Of a stretch of 64,000 nucleotides of DNA, positions 1 through 10,998 are shown one piece after another. Under the pieces are notes generated by a model, which worked only from the letters and a program-made list of their open reading frames with translations, had not been told where the DNA came from and ran no database searches. The position numbers and the translations under genes are program-made. This stretch comes from Hyaloscypha bicolor E (lineage: Eukaryota; Ascomycota; Leotiomycetes; Helotiales; Hyaloscyphaceae). The stretch covers positions 558,001 through 622,000 of the forward strand of contig NW_020194685.1 of the NCBI RefSeq assembly GCF_002865645.1, written 5' to 3'. Numbering within the stretch: the first letter of the stretch is position 1; each line of letters begins with the position of its first letter.

Positions 1-737
1 TCCAGCTCTTTCTTCTGCTGATTACTGTTCAACATCCATTGAAGAACACGCAAATGCACCTCTTGCGTCCTAGTATTGAGACCGTGGTTTTGTGCTGCTC
101 TCAATAATGGAGGAAAGTCTGATCTTGTTGGACAAAGTGGGTCTAGGTGGATCGGAAACAGAATCTTCGTGAGTCGAGTAAGGTCGATCAAGCGCCTAGG
201 ACATTGCCAGTGGCGGGGCACCAAATAATCGGGACCCATAGTGGTCTCAACAGTAATATCTCCATAAAGTACGTCTAGTGTTTCCTCTTGAAGTTGTTCG
301 TTCACTGCAAGAACTGTCGGAAGCCCTCGGAGGCAAGCAGCTGTTGGAAGCCCTTTGGGCAACACAATCGGTTGATGCCCAATGTTCCCAAAACCTCCCC
401 ACCGCAGTTCCATGACCCGGCCAAATCCGGTATAGCAGTAATACGTATCTGCAGGGCAGAGTACATAGTACAAAATTTTGCTTCGGATCTCTCGGGGGAT
501 ATTGAGTAGGTGTGAGGAGGGATTTTCTCTTCGCAATGAAAATATCGCGCCCCTTCTACGGCGTGGTGCGTATCTAATAATTAGCCCCTAATTGAGCTAC
601 CTTCGGTTCGGTAGATAGGCAACTTACTCATCTCTGATGAGGAGATGCTTATGAAACCTTTCGTTGAGCTCTTGCAACAACTGATTTGTGTTGGCATCTT
701 GCGAGCGCTTTTTTCGGGTGTGGCTTCCGGAATCCAT
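1..737 (-). CDS. Partial gene, F-box-like/2EXR-like N-terminal motif, open at window edge
   Basis: The reading starts at an ATG at 737-735 (MDSGSHTRKKRSQ). It passes a canonical intron (574-627, gtaagt...attattag) and then stays open to base 1, so the C terminus lies outside the window. The exons are 628-737 and 1-573, and the phase matches across the junction (GA|A). After a basic stretch comes LLNIPREIRSKILYYVL, which resembles the short Leu-Pro-Arg-Glu-Ile-Arg helix that opens many fungal F-box-like and 2EXR-like proteins. Further on are GLPTVLAVNEQLQEETLDVL and a segment rich in Trp, Cys and Arg. The motif resemblance is what I see; a role in protein-protein recognition is inference from such families. 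No catalytic motif is visible. The gene is easily missed because the first exon is short. Confidence 0.6.
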
Positions 738-2494
738 GACTGAGTGGGGCTGCCGTTTGTGTGGAGGTTGAAATAAGCCAGAAGCGATATTTAAAACAGT
801 CTGGTTGCTGAAATGGTGTATGAATAGGTCATAGAAAGGAGGGAAGCACTAATATTCTACTTGAGTTCAACGTTATGCCGTCTTACTTTCTCCCTCGACT
901 AATAGCCAAACATCAAAATCGACAAAAAGTGGGGTGGTGGGGCTACCTTTCTATAATTGTAGCTGCAGCTGTACTCGATTTGGAGTTGAAATTCAGCTGA
1001 GGCTCAGCTCAGATTGCCGCTTTTCCCTCAACAAAACTTTACAATAAAGCTTTTTTTTTAATAAAAAAATTTATGGCAGTGAAATGAAGTACTTATAGAC
1101 GCAAGGAGCGTTGTGGTTGATCTCGCCTGGTACAGCTGAGGTGCTGTTAACAGAGCTTAAATAAACAGAAAAGTTCAAACTCGAGAATATAATCATGCCC
1201 GATACTGAAGTTTAAATGAAACATAATGTAAATAATAAAAAGTAGGCAAAGAGTACGTAGTTTTATGAAAAGACGTCACGGGATGAGGGACAACGAATCT
1301 TGCACTCCAAGGTTCTTCGAGAACACCAACTCTCCAAAAGTGGATACAAAATGGCAGTGCATACAAACCATCCTCTTGGCTCACGACCACCTGTTCCAGC
1401 CGCCCAACCCCCAAACGGCACTCCGTACTAGATGCCTTCTCCCTTTCATGTGCCAGATATTCGCCGGGCCCACACCGAGTCTCCCGAATCGATGGGAAGC
1501 AACCGGCAGGCATTGAAATCGTCCGAATGCTATGGGGCCTCAGTGATGGATTGCTCTGGGAAGATAGCCATGTGCAACTGCACCAACGACCCGTCCTGCC
1601 ACCCAAGAAGGCAACGGCATCGATATCAGGATTCCACATCACGCCTCTCGTCTTGTACTCCCTGTTCTTGAGCTTTCATGTCTCGTACCACCTCAGGTAA
1701 AAGCGCGGGACTCTGCGCAGGCGGAGGAGAGGGGAGAAGGTTCGATGTTGGAGGTGTAGAAGCGAGCGCAGACGTCGTGGGAACGGTTGTAGTCCACGAG
1801 GGTTGTGAGGTCTGTGAGATGTTCGGGAGGGATCTCATCGCATGACTCGAGAGCAGAGGAGATGCTCCCACATTTAGAAGAGGGTCTCGCGAGGCAGAGC
1901 TGGGAAGAAGGCGAAGTTTTCGAGCATGTTGTCGATATAAGCGCTTCGAAATCGTCGGTTGCGAAAGTGTGAGTCGTTGTGTTGCTAGGAAGGAAGGAGC
2001 CTGGTATTGTACCTATGCTGCGACCACCCCTGGGAAAGCGACGCAGTTAGGTTGGATATTGCATTTCACATACTTCCCCTTTGAATGTCTTTTCTGAAGA
2101 TTCTCTCATTTGTCGCACATTCCGAGTCCAGATCGTGATGGTTGTTCAACTGAAGTGTGGACGTTGAGATAAAATGATGGTTCTGGAAGGGTCGTGCTGG
2201 AGACGCGCTTCGACGCGTCTCCTGAAGCAACCCCAAATTTACGAAGGAACGTTACAAGTCAATCATCAGCCTCATCTCAAAACAGCAGCATTTCAAAGCA
2301 ATTCGGCCGGCATTACATGACCAAGGAACTTGGTCCGGATGCTGAAGCGGCGCAATTGAAGGACATTGACATTGGAATCCAATCTTAACTCACACGTTGG
2401 CATGAACGAGAAGCTTCTCTTTGCCTTGGGCCTCCACCTTCGAACCCCTCTCCCTGGAACACAAGTCATACCCAGGGAGCAGTCCACTGGAACC
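738..2494. other. Intergenic, AT-rich then mixed; possible gene relic
   Basis: No intact gene was found. The part near 1040-1075 is A/T-rich and the rest is mixed. On the minus strand around 1875-1926 the frame reads NFAFFPALPRETLF, then a stop, then MWEHLL, which looks like a 2EXR opening motif. Nearby, in a shifted frame (about 1690-1860), lies another protein-like stretch. This may be a decayed 2EXR-type gene, but the support is weak. Confidence 0.3.
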
Positions 2495-3527
2495 ATGGAC
2501 AGTGCAGAGTCTACCCTCGTCGAGGCCACGAGCCAAGCAGAGCAGCCGGGCGGTTTAGAGGGACGTGAAGACGCGCAGAGCGGTAGTTTTAAGAGGCCAA
2601 GAGACCCCCCAAATCTAGTGTAAGCAACCTCACGTTCCAATAAACTGCACAATTCCTCAAAATGATTAGGGATCCTCAACCGATTGTCGAGGTTCATGTC
2701 ATCTCCCCGTTTGGAAATACGAAAACCTACCGAGTCCACAAGAACTTTATCTGCTACTATTCGCCCTTCTTCGACGCAGCATTTAATGGCAAATTTGCGG
2801 AGGGCGATACTCAGTCAATGAAGTTAAAGGACACATCTACGGAAGCGTTTGGAATCTTCGTCAATTGGCTGTAAGTTGCGACTTCTCAGTGTATTAATTT
2901 CTCTCGCAACGACGTCCAACGGCTCCTATAACATTCTACTACCAAAGTTACCTGGAAGAAGTGTGCTGACTTTGATTTCTTTTTGGGAATAGGTACACCC
3001 AAGACATTGAAAACAATAAGAGAGACCTGCCATCCTGCGAAGCCTTGATAAACTTGTGGCTGTTAGCAGACTTGGTGCTTGTTCCCAGTCTGCAGAACGA
3101 GGCAATGGAGAAACTTGAAGAGGCCCGGATATTGAGGAAGAGACTCCCTTCATCAGCTCTTGCTCGCGCGTATGAGCATACCTCCAAAGGCAGCCCATTG
3201 CGTCGCTACATCGTGCGGACTTGGTCGATGTCCAGGATCTGTAACCACGGCAAATATCCCCGCGAGCTTCTCGTCGACATCATCAACAGTCCGAATTATC
3301 GAGCATGCTCAAGTACTGGAAGGGCGATGGCCACGACCGCATGGGAGGAACAGGACTTGCCTCTGAGCAACTTTTTTGTCAATGAAGAGGAATGTTCGGT
3401 GAGAGAGCAAAGAGTTGCTGGACCTGAAACGTCCGAGAGGATGGCGAAGAAGAGGAGGATTGAGGAGGCAGAGCAACCTACAGAAGAAGTCCTATCATGC
3501 GCATATGTGAAACTTACGCCATGTTGA
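2495..3527 (+). CDS. BTB/POZ domain protein
   Basis: Three exons give about 286 aa: 2495-2619, 2670-2870 and 2993-3527. The introns (gtaagc...attag and gtaagt...aatag) keep phase at both joins. The start ATG at 2495 gives MDSAESTLVEATSQAEQ, an acidic leader before the domain. Residues about 45-130 form a BTB/POZ fold: VEVHVISPFGNTKTYRVHKN, then ICYYSPFFDAAFNGKFAEG, then a core helix interrupted by intron 2. The C-terminal part is helical and ends with a Lys/Arg-rich patch (KKRRIEEAEQ). Fungal single-BTB proteins of this size are numerous; the domain mediates dimerisation or Cullin-3 contact in characterised members. The specific target is unknown. A downstream ATG at 2662 lies inside intron 1 and is not the start. 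Confidence 0.85.
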
Positions 3528-5023
3528 TTATACTCCCTATCTAACCACGCCTCCTGGCGAGCGGACAAATAAGAGCAGTACTAAATTCTCAATGCCACAA
3601 TCCAAGTTTGAATACTCTCTTCCTGCAGCACATATTCCCAGCAGCGGTTAATTCATTTATGAACTTCGCTACGACATAAGACCTTGGTGAGGAGTGGTAC
3701 TGTTGCCGATAAGAGTCTAAGTCTATCAGATTGAGGAACGTTTGCTCGTTAGCTTTAGGAGCTGGCGTCTCTGTGAGGCCAACGATCTCTTGCTTTGACG
3801 GTCGTTGCTTTGTGGGACAGGGTCTGGGTCTGACGATGGTCGGCTCGTGTCAGATTGCTTTGAAGGAGCCAACCCAATCGGGCTGTCTGAGTAATGATAG
3901 TTGACTTCTATCAGACTACTCGATGAAATTAGCACTAATCCCCAGAAAGCGAGTTTGTGAGGATGGAAAAGATCAGTCGACTACGATCAAGACCCAGCAT
4001 CTTGTCAGCCTTGCTGCCGGACGTCGCCATTTCCGAATCACTTGCCACTCCCTAAATGTCAGCATATATTCAGAAGGTGAGATATAGGATTTAACCAGTC
4101 GGTATATGAGGAGGGAATGCTGTGACCGGCTGTGAGAGTGCATGATATTGGAGAAGGAGTGAAGGTCGGGGCCAAAAGAGATTGGCGGGGAGGCCATGAA
4201 TGTCGGGATGGGGTCCGCGGCGCACTTCGATACTGTGCATGTGACACTCCTTTAGTCCCCCCTCCCTAGAAGCAACCTCTCCCATCCAGTTCATGACCTC
4301 ATCTTAGAGGAAATAAACAAGCCGGGACTTGGTCCGGAAACATCCTCTAGAGCTGTCTAAAAGGGAGTATAAGTCAACCTGATATGGCGCGGAAAACGGA
4401 TATAATCAGAGAGGGGAAGAAAGAAAGAGATTGCCTTCAGGGTGTTGAAGTCTCAAAAGTTTTTGATGAGCACGATCACCCCACTTGGATTCTAAATCTC
4501 ATTTCTCGCAATCACACGCAGTCTGAAAATGTTGACACTGTATCTCAAACGTTTGATTCAATCCTCCCAACTGACTTCTGAAGAACTGGGCACTCTCTCC
4601 TCGCCCTTCCTTTCCTTGCTCTCCCATCAATCTCCAGGATTAAGGTATATACAAGAATAGAATAAACATTAAACAAAAACAATTCGCTGTAGCTCACTTC
4701 CTACACATTTGTAAATCAATCTCTTTGATTTTCCATTATGCCCATCTTGCCAAATTTTAAAAACGCCTGTTTCAATGAGTGTGGGTATCTCCCTTTCCAT
4801 GCAAAAATGACAGTGTGTCGGGTATCTCAATTCGTAAGGATCGTGTGATGTCGTATCGTCTATAAATCCCGCTGTTCCGTGTAGGTATATAAGGATCGTG
4901 GGTATCATGCTCGCTCGAAATCAATATCAAAACAAAGGGAATAAATCATGATACGCAATGCTCGCCTCGTTCATATGAATAATAACGCTTTCAAATCACC
5001 GAAAACAAAAAACAAAAAGGGAA
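3528..5023. other. Intergenic, no gene supported
   Basis: Only short frames in several registers lacking family motifs were seen. The segment 4600-5020 is AT-rich and probably holds the 3' end of the minus-strand wall-protein transcript. Confidence 0.5.
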
Positions 5024-8000
5024 TCAAAGGGCGAGGGCTAGAGCCAACATCCCCGCAATGAATCCCGCGAAAGCCATCGAAGGGTTCAAGTGATTCCCCG
5101 CATTAGACCCCGGCGGGATCTGCGACGGCGCGCTCGTCGACGCGCCAAGATTCGTGCTCGTTTGAGAGAAGGGCTGCGAGTTTGTGCTTGACGGGCTCGA
5201 AGGAGGAGTGGCAGGAGAAGGAGAGGGCGTCGGTGTGTTGGTGCGCGTAACCCCAACACTGATCGTCGGAGTGGGTGCTTGTTCTGTCGCGACAACGACA
5301 CTGTGCGTCACTGCCGGTGGCGTGTTGACTTGAATGGACGTACTCTCTACAATCGGCTGCGCTGGCGGCTGCGCATTGCAGAAGGTGATGAAAGGTGCGA
5401 ACTCAGGGGACACATAGGTTTGGAGGGTGGCTTTTGTGGAGTCGCCGTTTGCTTGCACGCAGCTTTCGCAGGCGCTGAGTTCGGATTCGAACGCGGAGCC
5501 GGAAGAGCAGAGCGCGGGAGACTTGCCGACTTTTTGCGCTTCGATATAGCAATTGTTGCAGAGTGCGTAGCAGACGGCGGGGACGATAGTGCTGTCTCTC
5601 TTCTGGAGTGGTGCTGGGAGTGCACGTGCCTGAGGAGGTAAGTGCCGTACTTTCTTTGCGGCGGCTGTGGCTGCGGGAGGGAAGTGCGTGATGGAGGCTT
5701 GGGACGACCAGTCACCGGTTGCAACGCCGTTGACGACAGTTTCGGCGAAGATGCCGTAGTCGAGACCGAATGCTGGTGGTGGCAAGTTGAAGTAGCCTTG
5801 TGTTGGGGGGTAGAAGGAGGTTTCGTGATCGGGCCATACGACAGGTGTGAAGGGGGGAGATGGAATACAGAAGGAAGCGTCGCAGAGGTAGTCGTAGCTT
5901 GGGGGCTGGGCAAAGACGGTACAAGAGTCGGGCTTGGGAGGGCTGCAGACGAAGCCTGGAGAGCAACCCCAGAGAGCGTTGGGTCCTGTGTCTTGTGGAG
6001 TGACGGGTGCGGAGTTCGTTGGAGCTGGGCAAGTGACGACTGATGATTCCGTGACTGTCTCGGTACTTCCAGGACCACTTACTGTCTGCGTTGGCCCAAC
6101 AATGGTGATAATTTGCGTAATAATGCTGGTCACTGGAGGCTGGATGGAAGTAATTGTGGTTCCACTTTGAGTTATTGTCAATGTAGTGCCGGGAAGGATA
6201 GTAGAAGTGGTCACAGTAATGATATTTCCAGGAGCAGTTATTATCTGTGTCGGCCCAACAATGGTGATAATTTGTGTAACAATGCTGGTCACTGGAGGCT
6301 GGATGGAAGTAATTGTGGTTCCACTTTGAGTTATTGTCAATGTCGTGCCCGGAAGGACAGTAGAAGTGGTCACAGTAATGATATTTCCAGGAGCAGTTAT
6401 TGTCTGTGTCGGCCCAACGATGGTGATAATTTGTGTAACAATGCTGGTCACAATGCTGGTCACTGGAGGCTGGATGGAAGTAATTGTGGTTCCACTTTGA
6501 GTTATTGTCAATGTCGTGCCCGGAAGGACAGTAGGAGTAGTCACAGTAATGACGGTCACTTGAGTTGTGGTGATTGGTGGGATTGTAACAGTGTGATCGT
6601 TTATAACCTGTAAAGGAATTAGCTGTGTGTTCTCAACACTCCGGTTATCAACATACAGTGAATGAGTGATCGATTGTTGTTGGAACATCTACTGTAACAG
6701 GAACATCGATTGTTGTTGGAACATCTACTGTAACAGGAACATCGATTGTTACTGGGACATCCACTGTGACAGACACATCGACTGTTACTGGAACGTCCAC
6801 TGTGACAGGTACATCGACCGTGACTGGAACATCAACTGTTACTGGAACGCTAACGATATCCGTCTCCGTGAACTAAAGAATGTCAGCTTTCCATCCTTCA
6901 AAATCCACTTATGAGCAACAAACCGTGAACGAGTGATCGACTGTTATTGGAACATCCACGGTGACTGAAACATCCTGAAGTAAAAGTCAGCACTAATAGC
7001 TTGGGTTCTAGTTCAAAAAACGCACCACTGAGACCGTATCCGTGAACGAGTGATCAACTGTTATTGGAACATCCACGGTGACTGGAACATCCTGAAGCAA
7101 AAGTCAGCACTAATAGCTTGGGTTCCAGTTCAAAAAACGCACCACTGAGACCGTGTCAGTGAAAGAGTGATCCACCGTCGTTGGAACATCAATCGTGATA
7201 TCCACGGTAGTCGGGTAAGGCGAGGGGACGTCCTATCGAAAAATCAATACACGGCCGTTTGCCTTTTACATTCAAACTTACAATGGTGACAAAATCGGTT
7301 TCTGTGGTGGGGTATGGCGAAGGAACGTCCTAAAGCAATGATCAGTACAAATAAATCGGCGCTTGGCATATGAATTCACGTACGATTGTGACAAAATCAG
7401 TTTCCGTAGTAGGATAAGGCGACGGCACATCCACCGTGGTCGGAACGTCCTAAAGCAGTTTTAGTACCCAACAGTATATGTTCTGGATTTAAACATACAA
7501 CAGTGACAAAATCAGTTTCCGTAGTAGGATAAGGCGATGGCACATCCACCGTGGTCGGGACGTCCTAAAGGAATTTTAGTACACAGCAGCTTATGTCCTG
7601 GATTTAAACATACAACAGTGACAAAATCAGTTTCCGTAGTAGGATAAGGCGACGGCACATCCACCGTGGTCGGGACGTCCTAAAGAAATTTTAGTACACA
7701 GCAGCTTATGTCCTGGATTTAAACATACGACAGTAACAAAATCCGTTTCCGTGGTGGGATAAGGCGACGGCACATCCACCGTGGTCGGAACGTCCTAAAT
7801 GGATTTTAGTACCTAGCAGCTTATGTTCAGGATTTCAACATACAACAGTGACAAAATCACTTTCCGTGGTGGGCACATAATCGGTCACCGTCTTGTAGTC
7901 AGTCTCATAGTCTGTTGCAGTCTTGTAGTCAGTCACATAGTCCGTTGCAGTCTTGTAATCAGTCTTGTAGTCGGTCTCGTATGTGGTCTCGTAGGCTGTT

Positions 8001-8727
8001 TTGGTTTCGTAGTCCGTCTGATAATCAGTTTTTGTCTCGTAGTCGGTCTCGTAGGCTGTTTTTGTCTCATAGTCCGTCTGATAGTCCGTCTTGTAGTCCG
8101 TCTGGTAGTCCGTCTGGTAGTCCGTCTTGTAGTCCGTCTGGTATTCCGTCTGGTATTCCGTCTTGTAGTCCGTTTCAAAGTCGGTCTCCCAGCGAGTTTC
8201 ATAGTCGGTCTTGTAATCCGTCTCATAATGGTCAACCTAGTCTCTCAATCAGCAACAATTCAAGACATCAGGGACATAACCCCGCACCGTCGTGGCGTGG
8301 TATTCCACGTCTGTTGTCCATATTGTCGAGTAGAGGCTTGAGCAGTGTTAGAAATACCGCATATCTCTGAAAAGGTTCAAACATACATTGAATAACATGT
8401 GGTGGTGCTCCACGAGATCACCGTCGAGGGAATGCACCCTGTTTGGCACACTAGACAGCCACTGCAACTATCTGTGTTGCAATTCCCCTTGGGACCCGGG
8501 TAACAAGAAGAGCACCCGCTGTTTGAACCAGTATCTGGAGTAGCTTGTGCGATCGTCTGCACTATCGCATTCGGTGCTGGTAAAGTTGCGTTCCTATATT
8601 TCAGGAATTGTTGGCCTTGCACCACAGTCACCAAGCCCACCAAGACCCCCAAACTTGAGCTCCAAACCATCGCAGGATATCGCGACGCAAAGAGTTTGCG
8701 GCGAAACGACGGAATCGACAATAGCAA
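5024..8727 (-). CDS. Secreted repeat-rich cell-wall protein, probable GPI anchor, about 13 exons
   Basis: The N terminus (8387-8727) carries a hydrophobic signal sequence (MVWSSSLGVLVGLVTVVQG; in-frame Mets at 8727 and 8670) followed by a Cys-rich block with CSSCYPGPKGNCNTDSCSGC. A Tyr-rich region follows at about 7850-8235, built from TDYKTDYQTDYET-type units. Next come many short exons (about 6657-7850) encoding DVPTTVDVPSPYPTTETDF-type repeats. The last exon (5024-6607) has three copies of an ITVTTSTVLPGTTLTITQSG module, a Cys-rich domain (CSPGFVCSPPKPDSC), a KR site and a Ser/Thr/Pro stalk. It ends in a hydrophobic tail (MAFAGFIAGMLALALAL) after Asn/Ser residues, as expected for a GPI signal. 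Introns are about 45-51 bp with gtatgt-type donors; clear ones are 6608-6656, 6873-6923, 6975-7025 and 7092-7142. The role is inferred: a surface adhesin or structural mannoprotein. The intron near 8235-8290 is uncertain. Confidence 0.75.
6070..6600 (-). repeat. Three tandem about 150 bp coding repeats in wall-protein last exon
   Basis: The sequence around ttgtggttccactttgag recurs three times (near 6155, 6315 and 6488) with nearly identical flanks. Each copy encodes an LPGTTLTITQSGTTITSIQP module. One copy carries an extra short duplication (tgctggtcaca twice, near 6440). Such repeats expand and contract readily, so copy number may vary between strains. Confidence 0.85.
7330..7860 (-). repeat. 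Tandem exon-plus-intron units of about 115 bp
   Basis: Intron ends recur near 7450, 7565, 7680 and 7795, a spacing of 115 bp. Both the exon part (Asp-Val-Pro-Thr-Thr-Val-Asp-Val-Pro...) and the intron part (ttttagta...gatttaaacataca) are almost identical among units, so whole exon-intron units were duplicated. Older, more diverged units lie at 6870-7330. Confidence 0.85.
7870..8235 (-). repeat. Tyr/Asp/Thr hexapeptide-type repeat tract
   Basis: The triplet-phased tract tagtccgtctggtagtc and variants encodes about 30 short units of the form (T)DYKT / DYQT / DYET on the minus strand. It lies between the Cys-rich N terminus and the duplicated exons of the wall protein. Tyrosine spacing is strikingly regular. 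Confidence 0.85.
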
Positions 8728-10998
8728 TCTGCTGCAATCCGCGAGCGAGCGTGGTTAGAAGACGGCTGCGTACTTCTGCAACAGGAACAACGAACGGCTG
8801 CGCTTTTCAACAGAAGTGGTGGTGCGGCGCCTGGCTGAGAGCTATTATATGACTAGGTACGACTGGGTCCCATCAGCCTTGGGCAGGGGGGTCGGAGGCG
8901 GCCTGACAGGGATAGTGATGACCAATAGGATGGTGATCCTTGCCAGCCTCGGCTGGAGCTTTCCAAATCTTCAATGTTCCCGAACAGATGCAGCTTATAC
9001 CACGAGGATGTACGATGCAACACAAAAAGACAAGCGAGAGAGCAGAATATTTTATTACGCAGTTTTCTCACTTAAGAAAGCGGCTCGGGGACAAAGCAAG
9101 AGTGGAGACAGAGCTGGGCTGAGGTTGAGAATCTGGACAACACCACGTTACCTAGAGGAGCGACACTTGCATTGGCAGGCCGTGACAGCGGCTTGCAGAG
9201 GGCCTGCCGCGGTCCCAGCGGACTCGAAAGATCCGCAGGACCCTGGTTTATCTCCACGGTGAGTCTGCATCGGATGACAAGCCCAGGCAGATTCGGCAGA
9301 ATCCACAGGAAAGTCCGGAACGAGCCGCACAAGACTCGACAACGCACAGCAGTCTGTGGCTGATTGGTAGTGACGAAAAACAAGTTGTGTGCCTGAGAAG
9401 CCGCCAAGTGGGAGCATGATTCGTCCTGCCCGACGGGACGATTCGTCCAAGACAAATTCCCGTAAACCGGGCTTGATGGTGGGCCAGATTCCGTCCGCCT
9501 TCTACAGGTGGTTGGGAAGAGTCTATGCAGTGGAGTGAGTGACTCTCGAAAGCTTCTGGTCCGATGGTGCCGGGGCTCCTTCGGGTTGATTATCTTGGGG
9601 GCCAAGTTGGAGCTCTGAGCCTCTGAGCCTCGAGGCCTCCAAGGTGGGCGGGTAGGCTCGAATGTGAGAGGAGGAGGATTTTGCACCTGGAGGAGTAAGT
9701 TGGTGAAGATGCATCTGGTGCATGAGGCTTGCAGATGTCGTCTGCTCGGAGGGCGCCAGAAATAGAAGTACTGTAGGCGTGGTCTCACTTCGCTGGCGTG
9801 GATTCGTTGGCTGCATAAGCGAGTCTCCCAACGATTGGCTGTGGGGGGAGGAAAGGCGGGGGGAGCTAAGACGCGATCGGTCAGGCCGCACCGACGCCTT
9901 TTTCTGCCCAGCCCAGCCCCGCTGCCTCTCTGCCTCTGCCTCTGCCGCTCACGATGCATGCGACCAACCTTCTCTCTCCGCGCTTCTCAAATCCATCCCA
10001 ACTCGTCGCCAGAGGAGCGCCCCCCGGCCCTCTGCACGTGCAGCAGAGGAGGCAAGGTAAGCTTAAAGGCACCCTGAATATGGCCAGTCCCATCCCTGTG
10101 CCTTTGCCCAGAAACAGCAGCTCCGACCCCATTCTGGCCAGCGCGGAAAGCTCTGGAAGAGAGGCTGACCGATTCAATACTTCCCAATATAATCCACTTA
10201 CCCGACGTGCGAGCACCCTGTCTCCGGAGTGATGGCGAACTCTCGACGAGGCCTTGGGACCTGGATCGATATCAACCAAGTGTTATCAGCTCTGTGGCTG
10301 TGGCGGAGCTGTCCACACGGGATGTTGCGCCGTGGAAATGGCTGTTTGACTGCATGGCGCTCTTTGAGCCGGAAGATGCTTTTCTCGCGTTCAAGCCATC
10401 CTGCAGGGTAGCTTTCCAGTGAGCGGCCTACGGTGGATGGGAAGAATCGGTGAAAGAATCAGCTGGACCGCAAGGCTGAAGAGATGCGACGACCCAGCCA
10501 AGCGACCAGCGGTGCATCACAACCCAGATCCCCCAATCAGAGACCCCAGGTCCGCCAATCCTGCACGGCAACGGACTTGCAGGGGCAATCGGCCTGAAGA
10601 CAGATGCAGGTGCAGGCATCTCCCCACCATGATCACCTCAGTCGCCGACTGTTGAGGAGCTCCAGTCCGTGGAGCACTGGAGTGTCGTATGCGTACACCG
10701 TATTGCAGAGCAAGGGCCGCATCCCCTCCGCATTTGCTGCACCTGCTGCACAGTCAGAGCAATCACGAAATCTGGCCCTGCCCCCCGGCCTTCCCAGCGT
10801 TGCACCAGGAATGCGGAAGGCTCACTTCGACCGAGAGGGTGGCGGATTCCAAACCTTCATTCCTACTGGAGATTGTTGATCGAGACGCGCGACAGAGTGT
10901 TCGTGTAGCTTTTCCAACGTCCTGCCTCATGCGCCGAGCCTCATCATCTCCACGATCCTACAGCCTTCTCGACGAAAGTTAGGGCTTCTCTTCTCATC
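8728..10998. other. Long GC-richer intergenic region between divergent surface-protein genes
   Basis: Several frames stay open by composition, including a 295-codon minus-strand frame (9072-9959) rich in Arg, Pro and Ser with no motif. I regard them as chance. Pyrimidine tracts such as ctctctgcctctgcctctg (near 9930) suggest promoter or 5' leader sequence. The region separates the minus-strand wall protein from the plus-strand Kelch protein, so both promoters should lie here. Confidence 0.5.

Noticed and set aside
5279..6613. Long plus-strand open frames over the wall-protein gene
   Set aside because: They mirror the repeats of the minus-strand gene, which has a signal peptide, splice sites and a GPI tail.
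9072..9959. 295-codon minus-strand open frame in the GC-richer intergenic region
   Set aside because: Composition is Arg/Pro/Ser-biased, no motif is visible, and overlapping frames on the other strand are equally open. It fits promoter or leader sequence between two divergent genes.
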